Assembly: GCA_001898505.1 (NCBI GenBank) | Contig: MKTZ01000015.1 | Location: 1-64,000 of the forward strand | Source: Sphingobacteriales bacterium 50-39 | Lineage (GTDB): Bacteria > Bacteroidota > Bacteroidia > Chitinophagales > Chitinophagaceae | Direction of reading: 5' to 3' | Length of the DNA stretch: 64,000 nt | Part shown: piece after piece, positions 9,116 to 17,692 of the stretch | How the letters are laid out: each line of letters starts with the position of its first letter | Numbering within the stretch: position 1 is the stretch's first letter | Notes under the pieces: generated by a model | Databases searched by the model: none | What the model was told of the DNA's origin: nothing | The model's input: the letters and a program-made list of their open reading frames with translations, nothing else | Program-made: the position numbers and the translations under genes

Positions 9116-10231
9116 ATGCAAAAGAACATCGTTGTAATTGAAGGGGACGGCATCGGTCCCGAAGTCACCCGGCAGGCTATTAAAGTGCTCGACGCAGTAG
9201 CCGAACAAGGAGGACATGAGTTCACTTACAAATACTGCCTGATGGGTGCAGACGCCATCGACAAGACAGGCACCCCCCTGCCCGATGAGACCATCGAAGC
9301 AGCCCTCAACAGCGATGCCATCCTCTTCGGCGCCATCGGTCATCCCAGGTACGACAATGACCCCACCGCCAAAGTTCGCCCCGAGCAGGGATTGCTCAAA
9401 TTAAGGAAGTCATTACAATTGTTTGCCAATATCAGGCCGGTGACCACTTATCCGGCCTTACAACATTTATCCCCCCTCAAGGCCAAAATCCTCGAGGACG
9501 TGGATTTTATCATTTTCCGTGAGCTGACAGGCGGTATCTACTTTGGGAAAAAAGAAACCTCCGCCGACGGCAGCCAGGCCCTCGACGATTGCACCTACAC
9601 CCGTGAAGAGATCGAACGCATCGCTCACCTCGCCTTCCGCCAGGCTCAGCAAAGAAGAAAAAAGCTGACCCTCGTGGATAAGGCCAACGTACTGGAAACC
9701 TCCCGCCTGTGGAGAAAAGTCATCCAGGAGCTCGCCGGCAGCTACAGCGATGTCAAATTGGATTTCCTCTTCGTGGACAATGCCGCCATGCAGATCATTC
9801 TCAACCCCAAACAGTTCGACGTCATCCTGACCGAGAATATGTTCGGCGACATCCTCAGCGATGAGGCCAGCGTCATCAGCGGCTCACTCGGTCTGCTTCC
9901 CTCGGCATCCATCGGTAAGGGAGCCGCCCTCTTCGAACCCATACACGGCTCCTATCCCCAGGCCGCCGGTAAGGACATCGCTAACCCCCTGGGCAGCATC
10001 CTCTCCGCAGCCATGCTGCTGGATCATTTCGGGTTGCATAAAGAAGCTGGAAAAATACGCGAAGCCGCCAACTGGACATTGCAGAACAGCTTCGTAACAA
10101 AGGACATCGACCCGGTGAATTTTTATTTCACCTCTACCATCGGCGAGCTCATCAGCGACTATGTCGGCGGCAAGATCCCGGGCGATATCCATAAGGAAAA
10201 TATAGAGTTGCGTAAGTCAACCATCATATAG
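9116..10231 (+). CDS. leuB: 3-isopropylmalate dehydrogenase
   Basis: 371 residues. It oxidises and decarboxylates 3-isopropylmalate with NAD to the leucine keto acid. The family motifs are visible: GDGIGPEV near residue 10, LLKLRKSLQLFANIRP near residue 95, RELTGGIYFG near residue 137, and the metal-binding stretch NMFGDILSDEAS followed by the nucleotide-binding EPIHGSYPQAAGKDIANP. It closes the leuACDB unit. Its stop codon overlaps the first base of a strong hairpin, after which a new promoter starts the ilv unit. Confidence 0.97.
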   Translation: MQKNIVVIEGDGIGPEVTRQAIKVLDAVAEQGGHEFTYKYCLMGADAIDKTGTPLPDETIEAALNSDAILFGAIGHPRYDNDPTAKVRPEQGLLKLRKSLQLFANIRPVTTYPALQHLSPLKAKILEDVDFIIFRELTGGIYFGKKETSADGSQALDDCTYTREEIERIAHLAFRQAQQRRKKLTLVDKANVLETSRLWRKVIQELAGSYSDVKLDFLFVDNAAMQIILNPKQFDVILTENMFGDILSDEASVISGSLGLLPSASIGKGAALFEPIHGSYPQAAGKDIANPLGSILSAAMLLDHFGLHKEAGKIREAANWTLQNSFVTKDIDPVNFYFTSTIGELISDYVGGKIPGDIHKENIELRKSTII

Positions 10232-10257
10232 AGTTTTTGCGCTCCGCGCAAAAACTC
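10231..10257 (+). terminator. strong hairpin at the leuB stop codon
   Basis: GAGTTTTTGCGC-TCC-GCGCAAAAACTC: a perfect 12-bp stem with a 3-nt loop that begins at the last base of the leuB stop. There is no T-run directly behind it, so it is either a weak terminator or a 3'-end protecting hairpin for the leu mRNA. The ilv promoter starts 12 bases later. Confidence 0.6.
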
Positions 10258-10268
10258 ACAAAAAGTTC

Positions 10269-10299
10269 TTTGTTTATTCGATTGGCGGGAGTATCTTTG
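10269..10299 (+). promoter_or_regulatory. consensus promoter of the ilv leader and operon
   Basis: TTTG (10269-10272), exactly 19 bases, TATCTTTG (10292-10299): a full match to the Bacteroidota housekeeping promoter. Transcription should begin around 10306, about 10 bases before the leader-peptide ATG. Confidence 0.8.
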
Positions 10300-10316
10300 A
10301 TACGAACACATCCCTC

Positions 10317-10418
10317 ATGGACCAACGCAGATTAAATAATGTTATCACTCGACTAGCTGCCACAGCGCTTGTGGTGGTGGTGATTATTATTCCTGCGATC
10401 CAGGGAGGAGGGTGGTAA
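10317..10418 (+). CDS. ilvL: ilv attenuator leader peptide (33 codons)
   Basis: A 33-residue peptide beginning MDQRRLNNVI and containing the run LVVVVIII (codons CTT, GTG x4, ATT x3 at 10368-10391), then PAIQGGGW and stop. Such a block of regulatory codons just before a terminator is the hallmark of attenuation leaders; it strongly recalls the enterobacterial ilvGMEDA leader, which also has a Val/Ile run followed by Pro. The Gly-Gly-Gly-Trp codons at the end form the antiterminator arm. The ATG lies some 10 nt after the expected transcription start, with no Shine-Dalgarno sequence, as is common in this phylum. The gene symbol is by analogy. Confidence 0.85.
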   Translation: MDQRRLNNVITRLAATALVVVVIIIPAIQGGGW

Positions 10419-10460
10419 TAGAATAACTATACAAATCAAAATACCAGCGACCCGCCTCCC
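10403..10460 (+). promoter_or_regulatory. ilv antiterminator (alternative pairing)
   Basis: GGGAGGAGGGT (10403-10413, inside the last leader codons) can pair with ACCCGCCTCCC (10450-10460), giving 10 of 11 base pairs with one A-G mismatch. The second arm is the left half of the terminator, so the two structures exclude each other. A ribosome stalled at the Val/Ile codons leaves the first arm largely free (antitermination); a ribosome reaching the stop codon at 10416 covers it (termination). Confidence 0.75.
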
Positions 10461-10481
10461 AAAGGCGGGTCGCTTTTTTTT
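10446..10481 (+). terminator. ilv attenuator terminator
   Basis: AGCGACCCGCCT (10446-10457), loop CCCAA, AGGCGGGTCGCT (10463-10474), then a run of eight Ts starting with the last stem base (10474-10481). It is a perfect 12-bp GC-rich intrinsic terminator located 28 bases after the leader stop codon and 122 bases before ilvE. Confidence 0.92.
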
Positions 10482-10603
10482 AGACCCCGACTAGGACCAA
10501 CCGTTTTGCACCACAGGTGCAAAGCCCGAAGGGCCGACATTAGCGTCCTTGAAAAATCAATGGTCTGGTCCGACTAGGACCAACAACTATAAAAAGATAT
10601 TAT
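10482..10603 (+). repeat. hairpin-rich spacer between attenuator and ilvE
   Basis: Holds two direct copies of CCGACTAGGACCAAC (10487-10501 and 10570-10584); the second is part of a GGTCC-GACTA-GGACC hairpin. Between them are TTTGCACC-ACA-GGTGCAAA (10505-10523) and the block GCCCGAAGGGCC-GA-CATTAGCG (10524-10545), which recurs in inverted orientation at 13291-13312. No coding frame was seen. It probably belongs to the same class of palindromic intergenic elements found elsewhere in this operon. Confidence 0.6.
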
Positions 10604-11515
10604 ATGGCATACTACAATGAAAATACCGTTCTCTGGCTGGACGGCAACATCGTGAAGGCTTCGGAAGCCAAAACCGACCTCTATGGTCAGTCCCTCCACT
10701 ACGGCTACGCCGTATTCGAAGGCATCCGCTCCTATCGCACCGCCGCCGGCGCCACCAGGATCTTCAAGGAAGTCGAACACTACGACCGCCTCCGCAGATC
10801 CGCCGAAGCATTGAATATGCCCTATCGCTACACCACAAGCGAACTCATCGAAGCCACGTACGACATCCTGGAAAAGAACAAGCTCCAGGACGCCTATATC
10901 CGGCCCGTCGTCTACGGCCCCGCCAATATGAGCTTTTCCCCCAACACCGAATCCTACACCGTCATCCAGGTCTGGGAAATGGCTCCCTTCCTCGGTGAAA
11001 AACTATTACGCGTCATGACCTCCTCCTTCCAACGCCCCAATCCAAAAGGCTTTAAGATCGAGGCAAAAGCATCCGGTCATTACGTCAACTCCATCCTCGC
11101 CAGCCAGGAAGCCAAGGCCAAAGGCTTTGACGAGGCCCTGCTCACTGACATGAATGGATTCATCGCCGAAGGCCCCGGCGCCAATATGTTCTTTGAAAAG
11201 GACGGAAAGCTCTTTACCCCGGCCCCAGGCAATATCCTGCCAGGCATCACCCGCGCTACGGTGCTGGAAATAGCCGCCGAACTGGGCATACCCGTCGAAG
11301 AAGGTCAGTATACCATCCAACAGCTGAAAACAGCCGACGCCGCCTTCTTCTGCGGCACCGCAGCAGAGGTCATTGGCTGGGATTCTATCGACAACACGAA
11401 ATTCCCTACCCCCTGGAAAGACACCACGGGACGCAGGATACAACAGGCCTATATGGACAGGGTCACAGAACAACAGCATCAAACAGCAAAACAGACTCAA
11501 TTAGCAACAGCATAA
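10604..11515 (+). CDS. ilvE: branched-chain amino acid aminotransferase
   Basis: 303 residues, fold-type IV PLP enzyme. It performs the last step for Val, Leu and Ile with glutamate as amino donor. Visible features are the [10 protein letters not shown] stretch near residue 33, the PLP lysine in a [17 protein letters not shown] context near residue 155, and [12 protein letters not shown] followed by [14 protein letters not shown]. Length is typical. It is the first structural gene after the attenuator and is followed 19 bases later by ilvD. Its amino donor links it to the downstream gltBD genes. Confidence 0.96.
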   Translation: MAYYNENTVLWLDGNIVKASEAKTDLYGQSLHYGYAVFEGIRSYRTAAGATRIFKEVEHYDRLRRSAEALNMPYRYTTSELIEATYDILEKNKLQDAYIRPVVYGPANMSFSPNTESYTVIQVWEMAPFLGEKLLRVMTSSFQRPNPKGFKIEAKASGHYVNSILASQEAKAKGFDEALLTDMNGFIAEGPGANMFFEKDGKLFTPAPGNILPGITRATVLEIAAELGIPVEEGQYTIQQLKTADAAFFCGTAAEVIGWDSIDNTKFPTPWKDTTGRRIQQAYMDRVTEQQHQTAKQTQLATA

Positions 11516-11534
11516 AATAACCAGCAGCACAGCA

Positions 11535-13214
11535 ATGGAACTGAATAAATACAGCAAGACACTCACACAGGACATTACACAACCCGCCGCACAAGCGATG
11601 TTGTACGGTATTGGATTGACAGATGAAGACCTCCAAAAGGCACAGGTAGGCATCGCCAGCATGGGCTACGATGGCAACACCTGCAACATGCACCTCAACG
11701 ACCTCGCCAAACTGGTAAAAGAAGGCGTATGGGACAAAGACCTGGTAGGACTCATCTTCAATACCATCGGCGTCAGCGACGGCATGAGCAATGGCACAGA
11801 CGGTATGCGCTATTCCCTCGTCAGCCGCGATATCATCGCCGACTCCATCGAAGCCGTCTGCGGCGCACAATACTACGACGGGCTCATCGCCCTGCCCGGC
11901 TGCGATAAGAACATGCCCGGCACCATTATAGCCATGGGCAGGCTCAACCGCCCCTCCATCATGGTGTACGGCGGCACCATCGCCCCGGGTCACTACAAAG
12001 GACAGGATCTCAACATCGTCTCCGCCTTCGAAGCGCTGGGACAAAAGATTGCCGGTAAGCTCGACGATGCCGACTTTAAAGGCATCGTGATGAACTCCTG
12101 TCCCGGCGCAGGCGCCTGCGGCGGCATGTACACGGCCAATACGATGGCAGCCGCCATCGAAGCCCTCGGCATGAGCCTCCCCTACTCCTCTTCCAACCCC
12201 GCCCTCAGCGAAGACAAAAAGAAAGAATGCCACGCAGCCGGCGGCGCCATCCGCCTCCTGCTGGAAAAAGATATAAAGCCCCGCGACATCATGACCCGCA
12301 AGGCTTTTGAAAATGCCATCACCACCATCATGGTACTGGGAGGCAGCACCAACGCGGTTCTTCACCTCATCGCCATGGCCCGCAGCGTGGACGTCCCGCT
12401 GACACAAGACGATTTCCAGGCCATCAGCGACAGGATACCCGTACTGGCCGACTTTAAGCCCAGCGGCAAATACCTGATGCAGGACCTTCACGACCACGGA
12501 GGCATCCCGGCCGTCATGAAATATCTCCTTGAAAAAGGACTGCTCCACGGCGACTGCCTCACGGTCACAGGCAAGACACTGGCTGAGAATCTGAAAGACA
12601 TCCCCGCCATCGATTTTAAAAAACAGGATATCATCTATCCCCTGGAAAAACCCATCAAAGCCACCGGCCACCTGCAGATCCTCTACGGTAACCTCGCCTC
12701 CGGCGGCAGCGTTGCCAAGATCAGCGGCAAGGAAGGCGAAAGGTTTGAAGGACCCGCGCGTGTATTCGATGGCGAACATGACCTGATCAATGGCATCAAT
12801 ACGGGGAAGATAAGATCCGGCGACGTAGTGGTCATCCGCTACGTGGGACCCAAGGGCGCCCCCGGTATGCCCGAAATGCTGAAACCCACCTCCGCGCTCA
12901 TCGGCGCCGGACTGGGCAAAAGCGTAGCCCTCATCACGGATGGCCGGTTCAGTGGCGGCACCCACGGTTTCGTGGTAGGTCATATCACACCCGAAGCCCA
13001 CGAAGGCGGCGCCATCGCACTCGTACAGGACGATGATACCATCGAGCTCGATGCAGTAAAGAACACCATCACTCTGAAGATATCCCCGGAAGAATTAGCC
13101 AAAAGACAGGCGGCCTGGAAACAGCCACCGCTGAAGGCTACCAAGGGTCTCTTATATAAATACGCAAAACAAGTGAAGAACGCAGCCGAAGGATGCGTTA
13201 CTGACGAATTTTAA
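11535..13214 (+). CDS. ilvD: dihydroxy-acid dehydratase
   Basis: 559 residues. It dehydrates dihydroxyisovalerate and dihydroxymethylvalerate to the keto acids of Val and Ile and carries an Fe-S cluster. Cluster cysteines lie in [10 protein letters not shown] near residue 118 and in [18 protein letters not shown] near residue 190; the C-terminal [15 protein letters not shown] signature is complete. Length is typical. The 145-base gap to ilvB contains a large hairpin and a copy of the palindromic block. Confidence 0.97.
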   Translation: MELNKYSKTLTQDITQPAAQAMLYGIGLTDEDLQKAQVGIASMGYDGNTCNMHLNDLAKLVKEGVWDKDLVGLIFNTIGVSDGMSNGTDGMRYSLVSRDIIADSIEAVCGAQYYDGLIALPGCDKNMPGTIIAMGRLNRPSIMVYGGTIAPGHYKGQDLNIVSAFEALGQKIAGKLDDADFKGIVMNSCPGAGACGGMYTANTMAAAIEALGMSLPYSSSNPALSEDKKKECHAAGGAIRLLLEKDIKPRDIMTRKAFENAITTIMVLGGSTNAVLHLIAMARSVDVPLTQDDFQAISDRIPVLADFKPSGKYLMQDLHDHGGIPAVMKYLLEKGLLHGDCLTVTGKTLAENLKDIPAIDFKKQDIIYPLEKPIKATGHLQILYGNLASGGSVAKISGKEGERFEGPARVFDGEHDLINGINTGKIRSGDVVVIRYVGPKGAPGMPEMLKPTSALIGAGLGKSVALITDGRFSGGTHGFVVGHITPEAHEGGAIALVQDDDTIELDAVKNTITLKISPEELAKRQAAWKQPPLKATKGLLYKYAKQVKNAAEGCVTDEF

Positions 13215-13243
13215 CTCCGGTCCGCCGACCGCGTTGAACAACT

Positions 13244-13312
13244 GATTTTGCGCTCGGGATGCCGGCCAAATTTGCCCCCGGCGCAAAATCCGCTAATGAT
13301 GGCCCTTCGGGC
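13244..13312. repeat. large hairpin plus palindromic block between ilvD and ilvB
   Basis: GATTTTGCGC (13244-13253) pairs perfectly with GCGCAAAATC (13281-13290); CGGG/CCCG continues the stem inside with one bulged base. Directly behind it, 13291-13312 is the reverse complement of the block at 10524-10545 with 20 of 22 bases identical (core CGCTAATG and GGCCCTTCGGGC). There is no T-tract, so this is more likely an mRNA-structure or REP-like element than a terminator. Confidence 0.6.
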
Positions 13313-13359
13313 AGCGTGGTCCGCTTTGAAATGGAACAGGAATTTTAAAAAATTATTTT

Positions 13360-15120
13360 ATGAGCAACAGCACAACAACATCCGCCCCCACACAGCCAAA
13401 GGCCAAAGCCGCCGCCCAAAAGCCCGCTGCCCGCGAGATCAGCGGCTCCGCCGCCGTCCTCGAAGCTTTCCTGGAAGAAGGCGTAGACACCATATTCGGC
13501 TATCCGGGTGGCGCTATCATGCCTATCTATGATGCGCTCTACGACTATCAGGATAAATTGAAACATATCCTCGTCCGGCACGAACAGGGTGGCATACACG
13601 CCGCACAGGGCTATGCCCGCGCCTCCGGCAGAACAGGTGTTGTATTCGCTACCAGCGGCCCCGGCGCCACCAACCTCGTCACCGGCCTGGCTGACGCCCT
13701 CATCGATAGCACCCCGCTCGTTTGTATCACCGGACAGGTCTTTGCTCACCTGCTCGGCACAGACGCCTTCCAGGAGACAGACGTGATCAATATCACCACT
13801 CCCATCACCAAGTGGAACTACCAGGTCACCGACGCCACGGAAATACCTTCCGTCCTGGCAAAAGCATTTTACATCGCCGGCAGCGGCCGCCCCGGTCCTG
13901 TGCTCATCGATATCACCAAGAATGCTCAGATACAGAAGTTCAACTACGAAGGCTATCAGAAATGCAACCATATCCGCAGCTATAGGCCAAAACCTATCGT
14001 CCGTAAAGAATACGTCCAAAAAGCAGCCGAACTGATCAACAAGGCACAACGCCCCTTTATCCTTTTCGGACAGGGAGTGATCCTCGGCAAGGCGGAGAAA
14101 GAGTTCCGGGCCTTCATTGAAAAGACAGGCATTCCCTCCGCATGGACCATCATGGGTCTTAGCGCCCTGCCCACCGACCACCCACTCAACGTAGGCATGC
14201 TGGGCATGCATGGCAACTACGGCCCCAACGTGCTCACCAATGAATGCGATGTGCTGATCGCGATAGGCATGCGCTTTGACGATCGGGTGACGGGTCGCCT
14301 CGACAAATACGCCAAACAGGCCCAGGTCATCCACCTGGACATCGATCCGGCGGAAATAGATAAGAACGTAAAGTCCGCCGTACCCGTCTGGGGCGACTGT
14401 AAAGAAACCCTGCCCATGCTCACCGAGCTGGTGGAGAAAAAGACTCACACCCAATGGCTTCAAAAATTCAAGGACTATTATAAGGAAGAGGTAGACGCCG
14501 TCATACACGACGAGCTCAACCCCACCGCCGAACAGATGACGATGGGCGAAGTGATGAAATCGCTCAACGAGCTCACAGGCGGTGACGCCATCATCGTGAC
14601 AGATGTAGGCCAGCACCAGATGGTAGCCTGCCGCTATGCCCGGTTCAACCAGTCCCACAGCAATATCACCTCCGGAGGGCTTGGCACCATGGGCTTTGGA
14701 TTACCCGCTGCCATCGGCGCCAAATTCGGCGCACCCGACCGCACCGTAGTCGCCATCATCGGTGATGGAGGCTTCCAAATGACCCTCCAGGAACTAGGCA
14801 CCATCATGCAAAGCGAGATAGACGTGAAGATCCTGATCCTGAACAATCGCTTCCTGGGAATGGTCCGCCAGTGGCAGCAGCTCTTCCATGACAAACGCTA
14901 TTCCTTTGTTGACATCACCAGCCCCGATTTCGTTACCGTGGCCAAAGGTTATGGCATCGCAGGCAACAGCATCGATAAAAGAAAGGATTTGCATCAGGCG
15001 CTAAAAGCTATGCTCGATCACAAAGGATCCTACCTGCTGGAAGTATTCGTAGGTAAGGAAAACAACGTATTCCCCATGGTACCCCAGGGCTGCAGCGTTG
15101 CCGAGATCAGGCTTAAATAA
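13360..15120 (+). CDS. ilvB: acetolactate synthase, large (catalytic) subunit
   Basis: 586 residues, TPP-dependent. It makes acetolactate and acetohydroxybutyrate for the Val/Leu and Ile branches. After a ~25-residue low-complexity Ala/Pro/Lys extension, the N-terminal TPP-binding PYR domain begins (ISGSAAVLEAFLEEGVDTIFGYPGG, glutamate in the VRHEQGGIHAAQGYAR stretch); the middle domain follows and the C-terminal PP domain shows GDGGFQMTLQEL with the GDG...N TPP-Mg motif. The partner subunit IlvN is not next but one gene further, separated by a methyltransferase. Confidence 0.97.
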   Translation: MSNSTTTSAPTQPKAKAAAQKPAAREISGSAAVLEAFLEEGVDTIFGYPGGAIMPIYDALYDYQDKLKHILVRHEQGGIHAAQGYARASGRTGVVFATSGPGATNLVTGLADALIDSTPLVCITGQVFAHLLGTDAFQETDVINITTPITKWNYQVTDATEIPSVLAKAFYIAGSGRPGPVLIDITKNAQIQKFNYEGYQKCNHIRSYRPKPIVRKEYVQKAAELINKAQRPFILFGQGVILGKAEKEFRAFIEKTGIPSAWTIMGLSALPTDHPLNVGMLGMHGNYGPNVLTNECDVLIAIGMRFDDRVTGRLDKYAKQAQVIHLDIDPAEIDKNVKSAVPVWGDCKETLPMLTELVEKKTHTQWLQKFKDYYKEEVDAVIHDELNPTAEQMTMGEVMKSLNELTGGDAIIVTDVGQHQMVACRYARFNQSHSNITSGGLGTMGFGLPAAIGAKFGAPDRTVVAIIGDGGFQMTLQELGTIMQSEIDVKILILNNRFLGMVRQWQQLFHDKRYSFVDITSPDFVTVAKGYGIAGNSIDKRKDLHQALKAMLDHKGSYLLEVFVGKENNVFPMVPQGCSVAEIRLK

Positions 15121-15170
15121 TCCGCCCCCAGCCCGCCGGCCCGGCCGCGGTCTGTTTAAAAACATAAGGA

Positions 15171-15944
15171 ATGCAAACAAGGACAAATACCAGCTGGAAT
15201 GCCGCCCTCTACGAAGACAAACATTCGTTTGTCTTCAAATACGGAGAGGACCTGATCAGCATGCTCGCCCCACAGGCAGGTGAAAGGATCCTGGACCTGG
15301 GCTGCGGTACAGGACACCTCACCCACCAGATATCCCTCACCGGCGCACGGGTGACAGGCATCGACAGCTCCGCCTCCATGATCGGGAAGGCATCCGTTAT
15401 CTTTCCGGACATCGACTTCCGGGTCATGTCCGCCACGGATTTCCATTTTGATGAGTCGTTCGATGCCATTTTCTCCAATGCCGTACTGCATTGGGTGCTG
15501 GATAAAGAAACCGCCATCGACTGCATCACACACCACCTCCGCCCCGGTGGTCGTCTCGTGCTCGAGATGGGTGGGAAAGGTAATGTGGAAGACATCGTGG
15601 TCAATACCCGTAAGGTCCTCACCCGGCACGGGTATTATAAGAATGCAACCACCCAGCTCTGGTACTTCCCTTCCCTGGGAGAATATACCTCCCTCCTGGA
15701 AAAGAAAGGCTTTCGTATCAACTATGCATCGCATTACGACCGACCGACTGAACTCCAGGACACCGAAAATGGCATCAAGGACTGGATCAGGATGTTCGGC
15801 AATGCGTTCTTTAAGGATATCCCCCAAAAAGACATCGACCCCGTTCTGGAAGAGATACAGGAATCCGTACGGTCCACCAACTATCGCAATCACAAATGGT
15901 ATGGTAATTATAAAAGACTGAGAATAGAAGCAGTCAAAAATTAA
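15171..15944 (+). CDS. class I SAM methyltransferase inside the ilv operon
   Basis: 257 residues. The SAM-binding motif I is ILDLGCGTGHLTHQI near residue 40, followed by the acidic VTGIDSSASMI and the motif IV/V segment SFDAIFSNAVLHWV. The W in HWV and the overall layout resemble trans-aconitate methyltransferases (Tam family). It sits between ilvB and ilvN, the two subunits of one enzyme, 50 bases after ilvB and 5 bases before ilvN, so it is surely co-transcribed. The substrate is unknown. Yeast Tmt1 of the trans-aconitate type also methylates 3-isopropylmalate, a leucine intermediate, so a pathway acid is a reasonable guess but no more. Confidence 0.85.
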   Translation: MQTRTNTSWNAALYEDKHSFVFKYGEDLISMLAPQAGERILDLGCGTGHLTHQISLTGARVTGIDSSASMIGKASVIFPDIDFRVMSATDFHFDESFDAIFSNAVLHWVLDKETAIDCITHHLRPGGRLVLEMGGKGNVEDIVVNTRKVLTRHGYYKNATTQLWYFPSLGEYTSLLEKKGFRINYASHYDRPTELQDTENGIKDWIRMFGNAFFKDIPQKDIDPVLEEIQESVRSTNYRNHKWYGNYKRLRIEAVKN

Positions 15945-15949
15945 AAAAT

Positions 15950-16546
15950 ATGAACTCGAACAAGCAACAATACACCATCACCGTCTACACGGAAAACCAG
16001 ATCGGCCTGCTCAACCGCATCGCCATCCTGTTCTCCCGCCGTAAGATCAATGTCGAGAGCCTCAACACCTCTCCCTCCGAGGCGGAAGGCATCCATCGCT
16101 TCACCATCGTTATCAACGAGACGGAAGAAGTGGTGAGAAAGCTCTGCCGCCAGATAGAAAAGCAGGTGGACATCCTCAAGGCCTATTACAACACCAATGA
16201 AGAGATCATCTGGCAGGAGATGGCCCTGTACAAAGTGTCCACGGAAGAGATAGCCGAAAAAGTAAAGGTGGAACGCCTCCTTCGCGAATACGGTGCCCGC
16301 GCCGTAGTGATCCGTAAGGACTACACCGTCTTCGAGACCACCGGACAAAGGGAGGAGACCAACAAGCTCATCGAAGTGCTGGAACCCTACGGTCTCATCG
16401 AATTCGTACGCAGCGCCCGGATCGCGATTATCAAGGACAGCCACGGCTTCCATGAAAAATTGAAAGAGTTCGAATCCAGCGAACCTGGCGAGAACGTAGT
16501 AGCAAACGAGTATCTCAATCAGCAGGACAAGGTCTTCACTATGTAG
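15950..16546 (+). CDS. ilvN: acetolactate synthase, small (regulatory) subunit
   Basis: 198 residues. An N-terminal ACT domain (YTITVYTENQIGLLNRIAIL, then RRKINVESLNTSPSE) binds the feedback inhibitor, usually valine; the C-terminal half (LLREYGARAVVIRKDYTVFETTG) is the ACHC domain that contacts and activates IlvB. Length is longer than the enterobacterial ~100-residue forms and like the ~160-200-residue forms of other bacteria. It follows the methyltransferase by five bases. Confidence 0.95.
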   Translation: MNSNKQQYTITVYTENQIGLLNRIAILFSRRKINVESLNTSPSEAEGIHRFTIVINETEEVVRKLCRQIEKQVDILKAYYNTNEEIIWQEMALYKVSTEEIAEKVKVERLLREYGARAVVIRKDYTVFETTGQREETNKLIEVLEPYGLIEFVRSARIAIIKDSHGFHEKLKEFESSEPGENVVANEYLNQQDKVFTM

Positions 16547-16606
16547 ACCCGGTCAAACAAAGGATCAACAAAATCAACTATACAAAACTCCAAAAAACAG
16601 AATAAC

Positions 16607-17692
16607 ATGGCAAAGTTAAATTTCGGCGGCGTGGAAGAAAATGTAGTCACAAGGGATGAATTCCCACTCGCCAAAGCACAGCAGGTATTGAAAAATGAAG
16701 TGGTAGCCGTCATCGGCTATGGTGTCCAGGGACCCGGCCAGTCGCTGAATCAGAAAGATAATGGTATCAATGTCATCGTAGGACAACGGAAAAATTCCAA
16801 ATCCTGGGATAAAGCAGTAAAAGACGGATTCGTTCCCGGCCAGACGCTGTTCGACATCGAAGAAGCTCTCCAGAAAGGCACCATCATCTGCTACCTGCTC
16901 AGCGACGCCGCCCAGATCCAATTGTGGCCCACTGTAAAAAAACACCTGACCCCCGGTAAGGCATTATATTTCTCTCATGGCTTCGGTATCACCTTTAACG
17001 AACAGACAGGCATCGTTCCTCCCAAGGACGTGGACGTATTCCTGGTTGCTCCTAAAGGCTCCGGCACCTCGCTGAGAAGAATGTTCCTCCAGGGTCGTGG
17101 GCTCAATAGCAGCTACGCCATCTTCCAGGACGCCACCGGCAAAGCAAAGGACCGCGTTATCGCACTGGGCATCGCCGTAGGTAGCGGCTATTTGTTCGAG
17201 ACGGACTTCAGAAAAGAAGTATTCAGCGACCTGACTGGCGAACGCGGTACGCTGATGGGCGCCATCCAGGGGATCTTCGCAGCCCAGTATGAAGTATTAC
17301 GCAAAAAAGGACACACTCCCTCCGAAGCCTTCAACGAGACAGTGGAAGAGCTGACACAATCCCTGATGCCGCTGGTAGCAGAGAATGGTATGGACTGGAT
17401 GTACGCCAACTGTTCCACTACTGCGCAAAGAGGCGCGCTGGACTGGTGGAAAAAATTCCGCGACGCCACCCTGCCCGTCTTCAACGAGCTGTATGAAAGC
17501 GTAGCCACCGGCAAGGAATCCCAACGCTCCATCGACTCCAACAGCCAACCCGACTATCGCGAAAAGCTGGAAGCCGAACTGAAGGAACTCCGTGAAAGCG
17601 AACTGTGGCAGGCAGGCAAGACGGTAAGAAGCCTCCGCCCCGAGAACCAGGCCGTTCCCGAAAAGAAAGCCAAAGAAACAGTAAATGCATAG
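16607..17692 (+). CDS. ilvC: ketol-acid reductoisomerase
   Basis: 361 residues. It isomerises and reduces acetolactate and acetohydroxybutyrate with NADPH and Mg. The Rossmann motif GYGVQGPGQSLN lies near residue 38; the loop VGQRKNSKSW that follows carries Arg and Ser suited to the NADPH phosphate. The knotted C-terminal helical domain has the metal ligands in SDLTGERGTLMG and the helix with ETVEELTQSLMPL. Slightly longer than class I enzymes because of a charged C-terminal tail. Its last codons overlap the ilvA start by eight bases. Confidence 0.96.
   Translation: MAKLNFGGVEENVVTRDEFPLAKAQQVLKNEVVAVIGYGVQGPGQSLNQKDNGINVIVGQRKNSKSWDKAVKDGFVPGQTLFDIEEALQKGTIICYLLSDAAQIQLWPTVKKHLTPGKALYFSHGFGITFNEQTGIVPPKDVDVFLVAPKGSGTSLRRMFLQGRGLNSSYAIFQDATGKAKDRVIALGIAVGSGYLFETDFRKEVFSDLTGERGTLMGAIQGIFAAQYEVLRKKGHTPSEAFNETVEELTQSLMPLVAENGMDWMYANCSTTAQRGALDWWKKFRDATLPVFNELYESVATGKESQRSIDSNSQPDYREKLEAELKELRESELWQAGKTVRSLRPENQAVPEKKAKETVNA

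Noticed and set aside
13259-13349. 29-codon frame between ilvD and ilvB as a possible leader peptide
   Set aside because: It has no run of Leu, Val or Ile codons and is simply the translation of the hairpin and palindromic block; no terminator follows.
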